Part shown: positions 26,285-38,205 of the stretch, in pieces
Numbering within the stretch: the stretch's first letter is position 1
Layout: each line of letters begins with the position of its first letter
Assembly (NCBI RefSeq): GCF_030463565.1
Contig: NC_134655.1
Location: 6,522,372 to 6,586,371, forward strand
Direction of reading: 5' to 3'
DNA length: 64,000 bases
Source: Pelecanus crispus
Taxonomy: Eukaryota; Chordata; Aves; Pelecaniformes; Pelecanidae
The notes under the pieces: generated by a model
What the model saw: the letters and a program-made list of their open reading frames with translations, nothing else
Database searches by the model: none
Told to the model about the DNA's origin: nothing
Translations under genes and position numbers: made by a program

Positions 26285-26651
26285 GTGCGGTTAGAGTGGC
26301 CAACAGACCTCACAGTGAACCCTCTAGACAATTCACTGTATGTCCTGGACAATAACATTGTCCTGCAGATCTCTGAGAACAGGCGTGTGCGAATTATTGC
26401 GGGGCGCCCCATTCACTGCCAGGTGCCAGGCATCGACCACTTCATCGTCAGCAAGGTGGCCATCCATTCAACCCTGGAGTCAGCCAGGGCGATCACTGTA
26501 TCTCACAGCGGGATACTCTACATTGCAGAGACAGATGAAAGAAAGATCAACCGTATACAACAGGTCACAACCAATGGTGAGATCTCTATAATCGCTGGAG
26601 CCCCGTCAGATTGTGACTGCAAGATTGATCCTAATTGTGACTGTTTTTCAG
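26285..26651 (+). CDS. TENM1: TENM1 exon: NHL propeller blades
   Basis: This exon of 367 bp starts in phase 0 with VRLEWPTDL and ends with one base of a split Gly codon before gtaagg. It encodes partial-protein residues 53-174. Two NHL blades are visible: [16 protein letters not shown] with [14 protein letters not shown], then [17 protein letters not shown] with [19 protein letters not shown] Cys/Asp-rich loop ([11 protein letters not shown]) follows and is typical of teneurin NHL domains. The acceptor has a long T/C tract. The open frame extends upstream and downstream of the exon, but those extensions do not resemble teneurin. It is joined to the next exon through the split Gly, giving [13 protein letters not shown]. 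Confidence 0.95.
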
Positions 26652-28453
26652 GTAAGGCGATGATAGTTGTTTCCTGTCTCTTATCTGTTCAGACCCCCTG
26701 GCACAGCTGCAGATCAGCAAAGTGACAAGGGGAGGGAGAGACAAACAATGATTCAGTTTCCTTGGAAAACCAAAAACCTTATCAGCAGCTCTTTGTGGAT
26801 TTAATGCATTGGATATAGAGATGTGAGTCTTCCACTTGGCACTGGAGGAACCTCAGGGTAGTCTTAGCTTTTCCTCTTTTGATACAGAGATTATGCACCA
26901 TTCAAAATTAGCTCCAAGTCTGCCTTTCTGTGTCAGCTACATTTGCCCGTGTTGAAGATGGTACCAACCCCAGTGCAGATTGCAGCTAAATGCTACTGGA
27001 TCAGGCAGCCCTTCTCACCAAGAAGAGTACCAAGGTGTTTCACATCCAGTGAAAAACACTAGCTTATGCTTTCTCATCGCTTGTGTCAAGCTGCACAACC
27101 AGCAAAATGATGCAAACACATAATGTTCAGAATTTCTTCTTCTTTGTGTGTTTTACACTGGAACAGCCAGTGCCAGGCCTGCACTGCGCCACTGGACATT
27201 CTCAGCAACACAGCTCTTCTCTCCTGCATGCACCAAAACACATCGTGGCTTTTTTTTTTTTCTTATAAACATATTTCATAACAGGACAAAGGACAGCATT
27301 CCTGTATACAGAGGTGTGCAGTACGTTGTCATCTTGTCATCTCTAAGAACCACTGTGTTCAGCTCCATAATGTCATCATAATTCTTGAGCCTCCCATTTC
27401 AAGTAAAAGGTTAATTACTCACAAGAAAACATTAAGTATGTCAAGAATGGAGACAAAAAAATGTAAATGGTCTTTCAGAGAAGGTGGGTTGCTGACCCAG
27501 TGTTGTAATGATAATCAAAGCTTCATGTGCATTGCCAAGTGCTGCCAGCTTCAGTTACAGCTGTGGTGGACCAGTGCTGGAAAGGATCCTGTTCAGGGTT
27601 CCTTCTGAGGGAAACTGCCCTCAGTGCTGAAAAATTAAAAACTGTGGCAAATCTAATGATTGTGCCAGTGCTGGGCTGGTGAAAGGCAGGGTCAGAAGAC
27701 CAGCTAATTTGTCCATCTCCAAGGAAGCATAGGGTGTGCTCAAAATCTCCACCAAATTTCATTTGTCAGTCAGGAGAAAGGGAGCAATACAAACAGTAAT
27801 GTGTTCTTCTCTAAGAGTGAGGTTTAATATGCTTTCTTGCTAGTTACAGAAAATCCTGCTTATGTGAAGTCATTTTGATATGCGTATACAGCCCATGATA
27901 ATGCAAATATCCTCCTCAAACCTTAGAATATACAAACAAAGTCAATTATCAAGTGATACTGGAAGGGGTGGTTTCTCAAGGCCCTTTTTGACTATTATTC
28001 TTGGTTTGGTTTCCTGCAGTGTTGAGTTTTTAGTAAGTATAAACTAATCTTTGCTTCAGTGTCGTTTTAGCTGAATTACTGGGGTTTATGTTCCCTTTAT
28101 TTATAACACAATTCTACTTTAACTACATGCCAACAGACAAATAGTAGGGAATGAAACTTCAGGTGTCATGGGTTTTTTTCTTTCACAATTTTGCCATTAA
28201 TGCTTTCCTGAGCAGCAGGGTTTTGGCCTTAGCAAAAATGGTGTAAATTAGATAATAATTTATATTCTTGTTTGTCTTCACTGAGACTGATTTAGAATTT
28301 CACCGGCCTTAGATAATATAGATTTAATTAGTTGGAAGAAGATACTGTTTTGTTGACCTGTAAATGATACTGAGGAGAAGCAATGTGTCAGGCTATGGGG
28401 ATCAGCTTAATTATGGACATTACAGATTACTAAAATTACCATTTCTCCTCTAG
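26652..28453 (+). other. TENM1: TENM1 intron (1.8 kb)
   Basis: This is a phase-1 intron with donor gtaagg and acceptor tttctcctctag. It is ordinary intronic sequence with short poly-T runs; no further gene or repeat family was recognised. Confidence 0.9.
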
Positions 28454-28964
28454 GTGATGGTGGATATGCCAAAGATGCAAAGCTGAAAGCACCTTCTTCT
28501 CTAGCAGTCTCTCCTGATGACACACTGTACGTAGCAGACCTTGGCAATGTTCGCATCCGTGCAGTCAGCCGAAACAAGGCTCACCTCAGTGACACGAATA
28601 TGTATGAGATTGCATCGCCAGCGGACCAAGAACTGTATCAGTTCACCATCAATGGCACCCACCTGCACACGCTGAACCTCATAACGAGGGACTACATTTA
28701 CAATTTCACCTACAGCGGGGAAGGGGATATTGGCACCATCACCAGCAGCAATGGGAATTCCGTTCACATCCGCAGAGACACGAGTGGGCTGCCCCTGTGG
28801 GTCGTGGTGCCGGGGGGCCAGGTGTACTGGCTGACAATAAGCAGCAATGGGGTTCTGAAAAGAGTTTATGCCCAAGGTTACAACCTGGCTCTGATGACAT
28901 ATCCTGGAAACACGGGGCTTTTAGCAACCAAAAGCGATGAAAATGGATGGACAACTGTGTATGA
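28454..28964 (+). CDS. TENM1: TENM1 exon: last NHL blade and start of YD shell
   Basis: This exon of 511 bp enters in phase 1 and leaves in phase 2 before a consensus gtaagt donor. It encodes partial residues 175-344. The first part is the final NHL blade ([20 protein letters not shown]). From [15 protein letters not shown] onward it changes to the YD/RHS type of short beta strands, including [22 protein letters not shown] and [16 protein letters not shown]-glycosylation sequons occur at NGT and NFT. In teneurins the YD shell is a large extracellular barrel related to the shells of bacterial Tc toxins. The last two bases (GA) join the first base of the next exon to give Glu in VYEYDSDG. Confidence 0.95.
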
Positions 28965-31900
28965 GTAAGTCCATGACATTAAATGCCTGTTGTAAGGAAC
29001 CCTATTTTAAATGAACATTGGAATTTTTCTAGTCAGTTCTAGTAATTTAAAAGGACACTCTGCTACTTAACACCGCATGAGAAAGGACAAGTAGTGCTGT
29101 TGCACAAGCTTTTACAAAGAAACACTACCGTTTCTTAAGTGCAAAAGCCTGTCATATGTAAAAGCTCGGTACCTAGTGCCCATTAAGTGTAGCAGAAACT
29201 ACCTGAAATTATACTTCATTTGCACTTTATTATTGTGAATCTGTTTCTCAAAATGAAAATATGATTGTGGAATTTTTTGTAACTAAAGAAGTAGAGGCAA
29301 GTTGTGATGTGAATCAGGAATTTGCAGAATTGCTGCGGAAGGCAAAAAGGGGAAAATTAGCATCCTCATTGGAGAAGAGAGTGTTGCAAAAGAAACAGAA
29401 CCTCAGTGGAAGGAATATTCAAAGACAAGAGTGGTCTTGTCTCTGTCAGCAGGGGAAGAAGATATATAATAACCAAAGGATATGTAATAACAAAAGGCTG
29501 TATATAAGGGGAGTAGGAATGGCCTCATAAGCAAGATGTTCAGGAGACTTTTGATGGGACTTCTAAACAGCAGGACAAGGCAGATAAAGGGGTGGTCAGA
29601 ACATCTCAGTCTGGTCCCAGAGAGAGAACAACCCAAAAGAAAGTTCATTTTTTATTTATAAAGAGGTGTGGTGTACAAGGATTTCTCATTATTTATAATT
29701 CATTGTCATAATCCCTGTTTGAGGATGTGACAAGTGATGGATGGAAGTCATATGTTAGTGTTGCAGTATTAGTTCAGAGTCTTCAGGGAGGATAATAATG
29801 CCTGCTTTCTGTGGAGCATAGGAGTTCACGGTCAAAAACTAAAATGAAAAGCCATCCAGGTGAGGTATGAACAGAAAACACGTTGTGGAGAATTCAGTTA
29901 CTGCATAAGTCACCTGGAGAGGTAGCTGAGTCACCATCATTACAGGTTTTTAGAGTTATATTTTCTTAAAATGGAAGTAGGATAAAAGCAGAGAAAACTG
30001 CTGCCTAGTGCATGGGATTTTTTTATTCAAGGGGTTGTTTTTCCATCCTGCCCTCTATTATTCTGCCAAAGACTAAATTGATAGGGTGGACATAAGTATA
30101 ACCCATTAGAGAGGGCTATTTTTGACAATATGCGGGAAAACAAAACCAGGGCCTTCCTGGTTCAGTTCTCATTATCAGACATCTATTGATACAAATTTAA
30201 ATTATCTTGCAACAAGACAAAGCTCACTGGTGCTGTTTAAACACTGATCTGAGTGTTACCTTTTATAAACAGAACTGACTTAAAATATATGCTTCTTTGT
30301 AATAATTTCAACACTGAGAGTGATCCATTTAAATCCCTACTTGAGGATGGCATCAATCCAGACCATGGCCCACTGACATTTTCAAAAAGCTTTTACAGTA
30401 TCTCCAAATCATGCCTATTACTTCTTAAAATGCTGAACACGATGCATTGTTGCAGGGCCTTGATTGTTCGAGCATGTTAGAGCAGATTATTTTTAGTCAT
30501 GTGCTTCTCAATCTCAGTATTCTTCCTCTGTCCCATTGACATCGAGTGTAAACCACTTTCACACAATTATTCCATGTTCCTGTTGTCTTCTGGCAAGTTG
30601 TTTGTTAAAGTCTGACTCAAGCGTAGTAAGATCTTTTAGAGGACTTCACCTGCTTGCAAGTGACTCCCATTGTATGTAATACAGATTTCTTCACAAAGAG
30701 ACATCTGTGCCTTGAAAGGATTGATATGATGTATATGATTAACACAAAGAAATTTTGCTAAATTAAGCAGTTTTTCATACTTTCACAGCTTTAACTGCTG
30801 GCTAGGTAACACTGTCCTCACTGATGCTTCGAGTTGTCCAGGCTTTGCACAACCGTGCACTTCTGCCAGGCTGGATCAGTCAGTAGAAATTAACAGAATT
30901 ACAGTTGTTAACATTACAAAACCAACAGCAGGATCAAACGGTGAAGCCATGTCATTAATATTTACGTTCAGTCCAATATTTTAAGTCATCTTCACAATAT
31001 ATTAGAAATTCCTGAATGGCTGATACACAGAATGTCACCCAGTCTGCCGCAGTCAGAGAGGCAGTTGACTGTAATCAGCGCTGCGCTGAGTAGATGTGCT
31101 TTCCGGAGATGCTGCTCACCTTCTGCCGTAAACAGGTCATGGGGCATGATGGTCGTTAGTTATCCTTTAACCAGACATTATTTTCCAGACAGGTCACATT
31201 CTGAACTGACAACGCGATTTAAGTTTGAATATTAGATTTTTTTGAAGGGGTTACTTACATGTGAATTGCTTCCGAGTCCTATATGAACATAGTATTGGAG
31301 CTAAGCGAATTATCATATGAGCAACTTTCAAATTGCTTGGAATCATCTTCTCTGTTTAAGCTAGATTTGCATTCATATCCAAAAGTTCAACCCGTGGCAC
31401 TGTCAAGCTGAAATAGGGATGAGTTTGTTTAACAACACGTATCACACATACTTGGGAATATGAGGAAAGATAATGAACTGTTCAGAACATCTACCTATAT
31501 GTCAGATCCACTCACAGAGGGAAATTATTAAGAGGTAGAAAACCACCTACAAAAAGTACTTGTCATCCATCTACTCTAATCTGATGGAATGGAAGTACTG
31601 AAAGAGCTCTTGCATGAAATTATAGCTAATGTACAATTTTCAGTCATCTGGATTTTTTTAATATTGTATCATTAAAGCTGTAAAAGGGGAGGGGGAGCAC
31701 TGGGCGTCTATTAAATCAAGGACAAGAAAACACCTGCAAGAAACAACTCTCTGAAAAAATTAATTAGACCGCTTTCCCTTTGAAATGATATAACTCTTAA
31801 CTGTGCTACACGTAGAAATGCAAATGGATTGTGAAGCTATATCCCCAAGTGTGCATTTCAAATATTGGTGAGCACTTCCTCATGTGAGTACTGAAATCAA

Positions 31901-34085
31901 TGCAATTATTTGCATGATTAAATGGTCACCAACATGATTAACAGTGGTGTAACTGGGCCCCAAATTAACATTAAGAAATATGTCATGATTCTGCCCCTAT
32001 TAGTATGGGTAGGACATTGCTCTGCAGGAATTGCGTCCCAGTGTGCTACTATTCATCATGTGAAAGGTGGCAGAACCTGTCCTCGGAGGGTTGGGTTTCT
32101 TGGAGCAATCTGGAATAAAAAAAAACCCCTTTGGATGGTCACGCTCTGGAATCGTTACTGAGACGCTAATCTGCATGTTCTCCTTGAAGTCAGTGGGACC
32201 ATCTACATGAGTAAGAGTCCGTTGGCATATGCTCTAGTCTCATTATAATTCAGTACCTTATCTGGCCAGCCATCCAGTAACAAGTTTATCCCATTTTCAG
32301 CTACACAGGGAGTTTTGCGTCTCACCGTCAGCACTATCAGCAGCAAAACTGGATCCTTAGTGAAGATGGATCCCAAGTCTTGCACAGAAGTACTTTCCAA
32401 AAAACTGGCTGCATTTACGCCATAAAAATGCATGATTTGGGGATTTTTCTACGGTATGGTAGAAAATCCAAATAGCCTAGCAAGCTGTCATAACTGTTTG
32501 ATCAAGCAGTAAATGAAATATAACTGCCCAATGTTCATGGAGTTTTCTAATGATGAAAAGTAGTGAGCTGAGTCAATTTTAATTGCTGGGTGTGGCACCC
32601 AGTCAATTTGCACAGAACCGGCGTAAGGGTGGAATGTAAATAAGTTGTGTGATGTATGTGAGAGCAGTAGGAGGTGAAAGAGCAAGAGATCATATTGTAT
32701 TTAACATTTGATTAATTTATTTGTCAAAAAACACAAGATGGTCACCAGTTCATTTGCCAGTGTTTCATTTGAAAAGAACAGCTGCTCTATTTTTCTTTTT
32801 TATATTGGGGGGAAGAGAAAAATTCATTTTTTTTTTCACCGACACTTCTTGTGATGTATAGATTTTGTCTGACTAATTAGGGGGAAATAAAGATCCTAAG
32901 GAAATGATGCCAACACATTAAAGTGAAGGACACAGCCAGATCGTCTGCTGATGTGAATTGGAAGAGCTGCATTGGAGGCAGCAGAGCTTTGCCGGTTGAT
33001 ACACCAGCTGAGGAGACGTTTTGTGAATGAGGGGAGACAGTAATAAAACATGAAAACTTAATTATGCTTTCCTACCTGCACAAACAGGCTTCTATTTTAT
33101 GAACATGAGTTGGTTTTACTCATGCAAATACATCTGCAGTATCAGTGAGGTGTCTTGGATGAATAAAAATGTGTTAGCATCAGTAAGGTTTTGAAGATGG
33201 AAGGCATTAATATGAAACAATATCATGCACCAGGCAATGTTGTGCATTGTTTTCCATGTGAACCATCAGTAAGAACAAATATATCTGTAGAACTGAAAAG
33301 ACCTGTTAGAAACACTGCTCCAGAGCTTTTGAATTAATTATTGACTTTTTCATAACATGGCCCGAATCACATAAGGTACTTTAAATGAAAAGAATTTCTT
33401 TAGCACGGGTGAAATTTAGGTGAACTGAAATGTGGTGCTCTAGATTCTGGTGCTGTTACTTGTGATGAGAAGTTCCTGCTGATTTGAGTAGGCCCGTGGG
33501 AAACGTAACACTAGAGTAAAAACCATGCAGGTAACTTAATCGCCGTAGATTTCAATCTAATTTTATCGCTATTGTTACGCTTTAGGTCCCCTTTTTAAAT
33601 TCACCATTCATATTATGTACTTCACACATCAGCAACAAAAGGCAGTTTTTGAGTGTTGCAGAATCTAAGAATTGGTTTTATTTAAACTTGCGGGTAAGAA
33701 AACGCCTTTTTGGGGGTGCGTTGGTTGCCTGAATGCCGAGTGACCTCCAGCGGCCACCCTCCCGTATCGCATCCCGGCGGGTTGCACCCCGACTGCCTGT
33801 GCACAGCACTGAAGCCTCTGGCAGAAGCTGAACGATGTAGGTAGCATCTCATACTGTTCCCAGTTGTATTTTATCCAGCACCGCTGAAAAAGAGTCGAAG
33901 CAGGAATTCAGATAGGGAATGAATGCATTTTGAGTGAATACATGGACCGATTCTTACTGTTTTACCTATTGCACAGTGTTGGCAACGCTTCTTACTTTTT
34001 TGCCTGTTTTTTTTTTTTTCTTTTAGGAGTAGCTACAAGACAATAGTGATGTATTTTCATGGCTCTTTAACATCATGTCTTGCAG
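28965..34085 (+). other. TENM1: TENM1 intron (5.1 kb)
   Basis: This is a phase-2 intron with donor gtaagt and acceptor catgtcttgcag. It contains an 18-bp tandem duplication at 29462-29497. A strong poly-T tract with an AG lies at 34008-34026, 59 bases before the real acceptor. No coding sequence was recognised. Confidence 0.88.
29462..29497. repeat. 18-bp tandem duplication
   Basis: Two adjacent units, atatataataaccaaagg and atatgtaataacaaaagg, differ at two positions and are followed by a partial third copy. Confidence 0.8.
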
Positions 34086-34258
34086 GTATGATTCTGATGG
34101 CCACCTAACCAACACGACTTTCCCGACTGGGGAAGTCAGCAGTTTCCACAGCGATGTTGAAAAACTGACACGAGTGGAACTCGATACTTCAAACAGAGAG
34201 AATGTGATCACAGCCACAAACTTCTCAGCTACCTCTACAATATATACTTTAAAACAAG
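34086..34258 (+). CDS. TENM1: TENM1 exon: YD shell segment
   Basis: This exon of 173 bp enters in phase 2 and leaves in phase 1 before gtaatt. It encodes partial residues 345-402, beginning with the classic YD repeat YDSDGHLTNTTFPTGEV and ending TIYTLKQ followed by a split Asp. Sequons NTT and NFS are present. The start is fixed by the phase of the previous exon: using the stronger upstream acceptor at 34025-34026 would add 59 bases and shift the frame, so the weaker acceptor at 34084-34085 must be the functional one for full-length protein. Confidence 0.93.
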
Positions 34259-36593
34259 GTAATTAAAGCATTTCTATTATTTCTTCCCTAATCATTATGT
34301 TTCAAACCCTAGACATTATTGCTTTCTTAACTGTTTGCCCAAAAAAGATGAGAATTTGTTCATTTGTTTCTTCCTTGCTTCAGCACAAATAGCTAGATAC
34401 TACTTACAATTCTCCTGGGGTTCCAATTAGGAACAAACCACAAGTGAATTCTTTTCCTCCTAGAACAGTCCCATGGATAGAATCGGGTTAGTGAAATCTC
34501 CGATGTCTCCAGGCTTTATGTGCTACTTTCTACTTCAGTATCTGGAGGACTTCGACTGACCTACGATACACTGAGCTTTGTTATTCTGAGAAGTACTGCC
34601 CAGAAGAATGACATGCTCCACTGATGTTTTAGCACTGAAATGCCTTGTTTGGCCAATGCTGTGAATTCTTTCTGGTAGTGCTGTGTCCTGGTGACAGCGC
34701 TGGTGGGAGGGAGGAAAGCCATGAACCACCTCTGCTGGTGACTGCCTTGGGGATGAGATTTTGACTCAAGCCCTGTAGACACCACAGTATTTCCCTGGCG
34801 ATATCACATCTCTCAAGAAGAATTTACTCTCTGCCTCATGGAAGCGCCCCTGTGTCCTCCTCCAGATTTTGCAGATTCATCACCAAAGTTCTGGTTTTAT
34901 ATAGTTTAATTGATCTGAGTTTTTTTTCTCCTTGTTGATTTTTTTGTTGTCAGTGGATTGTTCAGGCTTTGAGGGAGCAGGTGCTGGGAAATGGCTCTCT
35001 GATTTCCTTCCAGGTCTGCAATAGAAAAGCTTTGTAACTGAGCAAATCACAGAACTTTTCTTCCTCTCAGGTTTTGATCTATTAAAAAAAATAGGAAGAA
35101 CTCACCTCACAAGATACTCACTCATTCCTCTTCACTATTGCATTGCAGAGACAGCACCGAATAAGGGGAAATAATTATATTATATTGTTGTATCACCTGT
35201 TAGTCTTTGTCCAAGTGACCCCATCTGCTCTCTGCATCATCTGCTGACTGCCTGATTGTATGTCTGTCCTTAAGTCTGAAACTCCTCCAAGTTGGTATGT
35301 TACCAAATTCTGTCTTAGGAAAGTGCTAGCACACTATGGGCAGTGCCAGAAGCAAACAGCTGTAGTTGTTATTATTATACCTATCATAGTTATGAATTCA
35401 TATCATTTGCATATTTCCCTATCTCTGTGAAACTATCAGGAAGCACCCTGTGAGCAACCAGTCAGACGTGGTATCCTTACATCTGAGTCACAAAGTCTCT
35501 TTCAATGCAAAGCCTATTATCTTCACTTTCTGACATACCCAACTATGTTCCACATATTCACATCTCAAGAGCTGGACCGGTTACTTCTGTGTGGACCAGC
35601 TTCAAAAAAAGGATGCTTTTCATAGTCCCTAGCTGGTATGAATTCAATTGCATTTTAAGGGTGAGATTTTTGCTTTGTCTCTTAGCACTGAACATTCAGG
35701 CTCATGATCGAGTTGCCCGCCGGCAGCTGCGCCACAGTAAGCTCCTGTGTGCGTACCCCCAGCCTGCCCAAATGCGAGGCGATGGGCACAGCTCTGCCTG
35801 CGCTGGAGGAATTACAGTGCCCAGGCAAGAGAAAGGGAGCGTGCAGTGGCTGTATGCCTCTGTGTCCTTTCAGTGGAGACCTGCTCTGGCCCCTCCGCGT
35901 GCTTCTGGCAGTTTTGGGGAGGGGGAGGACGCCGTGCTAGGTCATCCCGGCTGCCCTCAACAGCCCTCTGCGGCACAGTCCTGAGCCTCTGGAGCTGCTC
36001 GCTGTGCCACCGTTGCTGACCCATTCATTTTTCTGCCAACAGCCACTTCCCAGTGGCTCTCTTGCACCAGGCTTCAGGCTCGTGGCTGACCGGCATGGTG
36101 CCTCTACCCCAGGCTCCTGCTGCTAATGGGGAAGAGGAGGAGGCTTTAGTACAGTGATACAGGGAGGAGGGACAGAATGGGAGGCTGGCCATCATCCTAG
36201 ACGTTTTGAAATCAGCTTTCATGCTTGACCTCAGATACTCATTGCAGCCGTTCAACACTATCCTGTTAGCAGATCCCAATGTGCTACAGTCATCAGAATA
36301 TCGATGGTCGAAACCCAGGTTTATATACTTTTAAGCTGAAAGCAAAAACTCTTTATTCCTGCTGCAGGAAACCTTCACAACAGAAATCATCAGGCTAAAT
36401 GTAATAAAAAGCTCTGTAGACATGTGAAGGGCCTAGGGGTTACAGGTTGCAAAAATCACACTGCAATTACTGTACGTTCATCTGTCTGTAACCTAGGGAC
36501 AAGCAAAGCCCTATTGCACCTAACATTTGCTTTGTAAATCCGGAGTTCTGAACTTTTCTCTGTTCCCTGTTTTTGGTTGTTGTTTTTTGACAG
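34259..36593 (+). other. TENM1: TENM1 intron (2.3 kb)
   Basis: This is a phase-1 intron with donor gtaatt and acceptor gttgttttttgacag. A GC-richer patch lies near 35700-36130. Several open frames overlap there in different frames, as expected for GC-rich non-coding DNA. No known gene or repeat was recognised. Confidence 0.88.
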
Positions 36594-36829
36594 ATAATAC
36601 GCAGAATATCTACCGGGTCAGCCCAGATGGGTCTCTGAGAGTCACCTTCGCCAGTGGAATGGAAATCACGCTTAACACGGAGCCTCATATTCTAGCAGGG
36701 GTTGTCAGCCCCACTTTAGGAAAGTGCAATATCTCCCTTCCTGGAGAGCATAACTCAAATCTCATTGAATGGAGGCAAAGGAGGGAGCAGACCAAAGGCA
36801 ATATCTCCACGTTTGAGAGAAGGCTAAGG
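36594..36829 (+). CDS. TENM1: TENM1 exon: YD shell segment
   Basis: This exon of 236 bp enters in phase 1, giving DNTQNIYRVSPDGSLRVTF, and leaves in phase 0 at FERRLR before gtaagg. It encodes partial residues 403-481. The motif PTLGKCNISLPGEHNSNLIE and the following basic WRQRREQTKGN stretch are characteristic of teneurin-1 as remembered. Two sequons lie in CNIS and GNIS. There is no sign of damage, and the reading frame closes with the next exon to give [19 protein letters not shown]. Confidence 0.94.
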
Positions 36830-38147
36830 GTAAGGCTTCCTCTTGTGTAAAGTGCAGTGTTCCCTTTGAAAGCCATTGAACTAAAATCATGTTGAAATGT
36901 TCTACTTTGTAAGAAGAGCAATGGAAAGTTTGTATCAATGGTGGGCCCCAGCCATGAATTTCAAAACCAAACTCCTCCGACAGTCGCAGGGGTATTTGAT
37001 CTCTGTTTGATTTTAGTTGTGAGACTTGACCTCAAGACATAATTACTTTTTTTCTTCCTCTTCTTTTTCAACTAAGAACTTAATTATGGCTTTGGAAGAA
37101 GCTGTGAGCAAAGGACGATGCGTAGTTACTCTGGCACAGCAGCAGAGTTGGAGCCACATTCTGCCTCTCTCAGATCTATCGACCCTCTTTCTTCTGGGGG
37201 AAATAACAGAGGCCAGCGTCTGCCTGGGGCAGGGGGTCTCGCAGGGCACACCTTGAGCGTCCTGGCCAGTGTGTTTCCTGCAAGCCAGAGTGATGTAGAG
37301 CCTCCCTGTGTAACCAGACAGGCTGCGTATTCTGCCCTCTACCACATGCTCTCAAACCCCCTCACTCCCTCAGGCCACATTACACTATGGCTCAAATAAA
37401 GAATTACTTTAACATTGCATCCATGGTTTATTTTTATCTGTGAGGAGAACTCACAGATTACAATGACAGATGGTCAACGTTCAACATTTAATTAGGTAAT
37501 ACTAATGCTCAAAGGGACTGCTACCTTGCAGAACAGTTTTTTTACAAAATCAGTTCTGTTTTTCACATGAATACCCCTCAAAATGCCTGTACCAGTAGTA
37601 CAACTGGGAATTTTGGCCTTAAAAATATTGCATTATTAACTACAACCTTTCTGGATAGGTATTATCTCTGAAGGTACATCTGTTAGCTCTGAAAATATAG
37701 AGATGGTTATTGAAATCTCTGGATTGTCTTTTGGTTATGAGATACTATATATTTTTTTAAAGTGTATCATCTGTTTGGTTTTCAACTGCTCTGATCAATC
37801 AAAAACACAAGACTTGGATGATCTGGCCAGACTGGCCACTGCATGTGAAACATCTGTTTGAAAGGACATCTTTCAGATTTGACAGTCACAGTTACTTCGT
37901 TAGGATCTTGCAAGTAGGGAAGAACTTCATTTAGTTTTTGGTGCCCATCTTCTGACTGCATCCTCTCCAGCATAGTGTGAGTCCTCACAGCCCTGCCTAG
38001 GGAGGCAGCTGAACTTATTACAGTGGCAAATGTGTTAAGATGGCAAGATCGAAACTGTGGCCTGCATGGCTCACGTTACCTAATCAATTGAGTTTTGTGT
38101 GATTTTGTGCTTAAATAACTGTATGGCACATTTTTTCTTTAAGGATC

Positions 38148-38205
38148 TTATGTAATAGAATCTTAAACGGAAAGGATGTAGGCAGTCATCTATTCTGCTT
38201 ACATT
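38148..38205 (-). repeat. Possible old CR1-like fragment
   Basis: The order taatagaatc, ggaaaggatgt and cagtcatctattctgc resembles the reverse complement of a CR1 3' region (agaatc, ggaagggacc, tcatctagtcc), heavily diverged. Confidence 0.3.
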
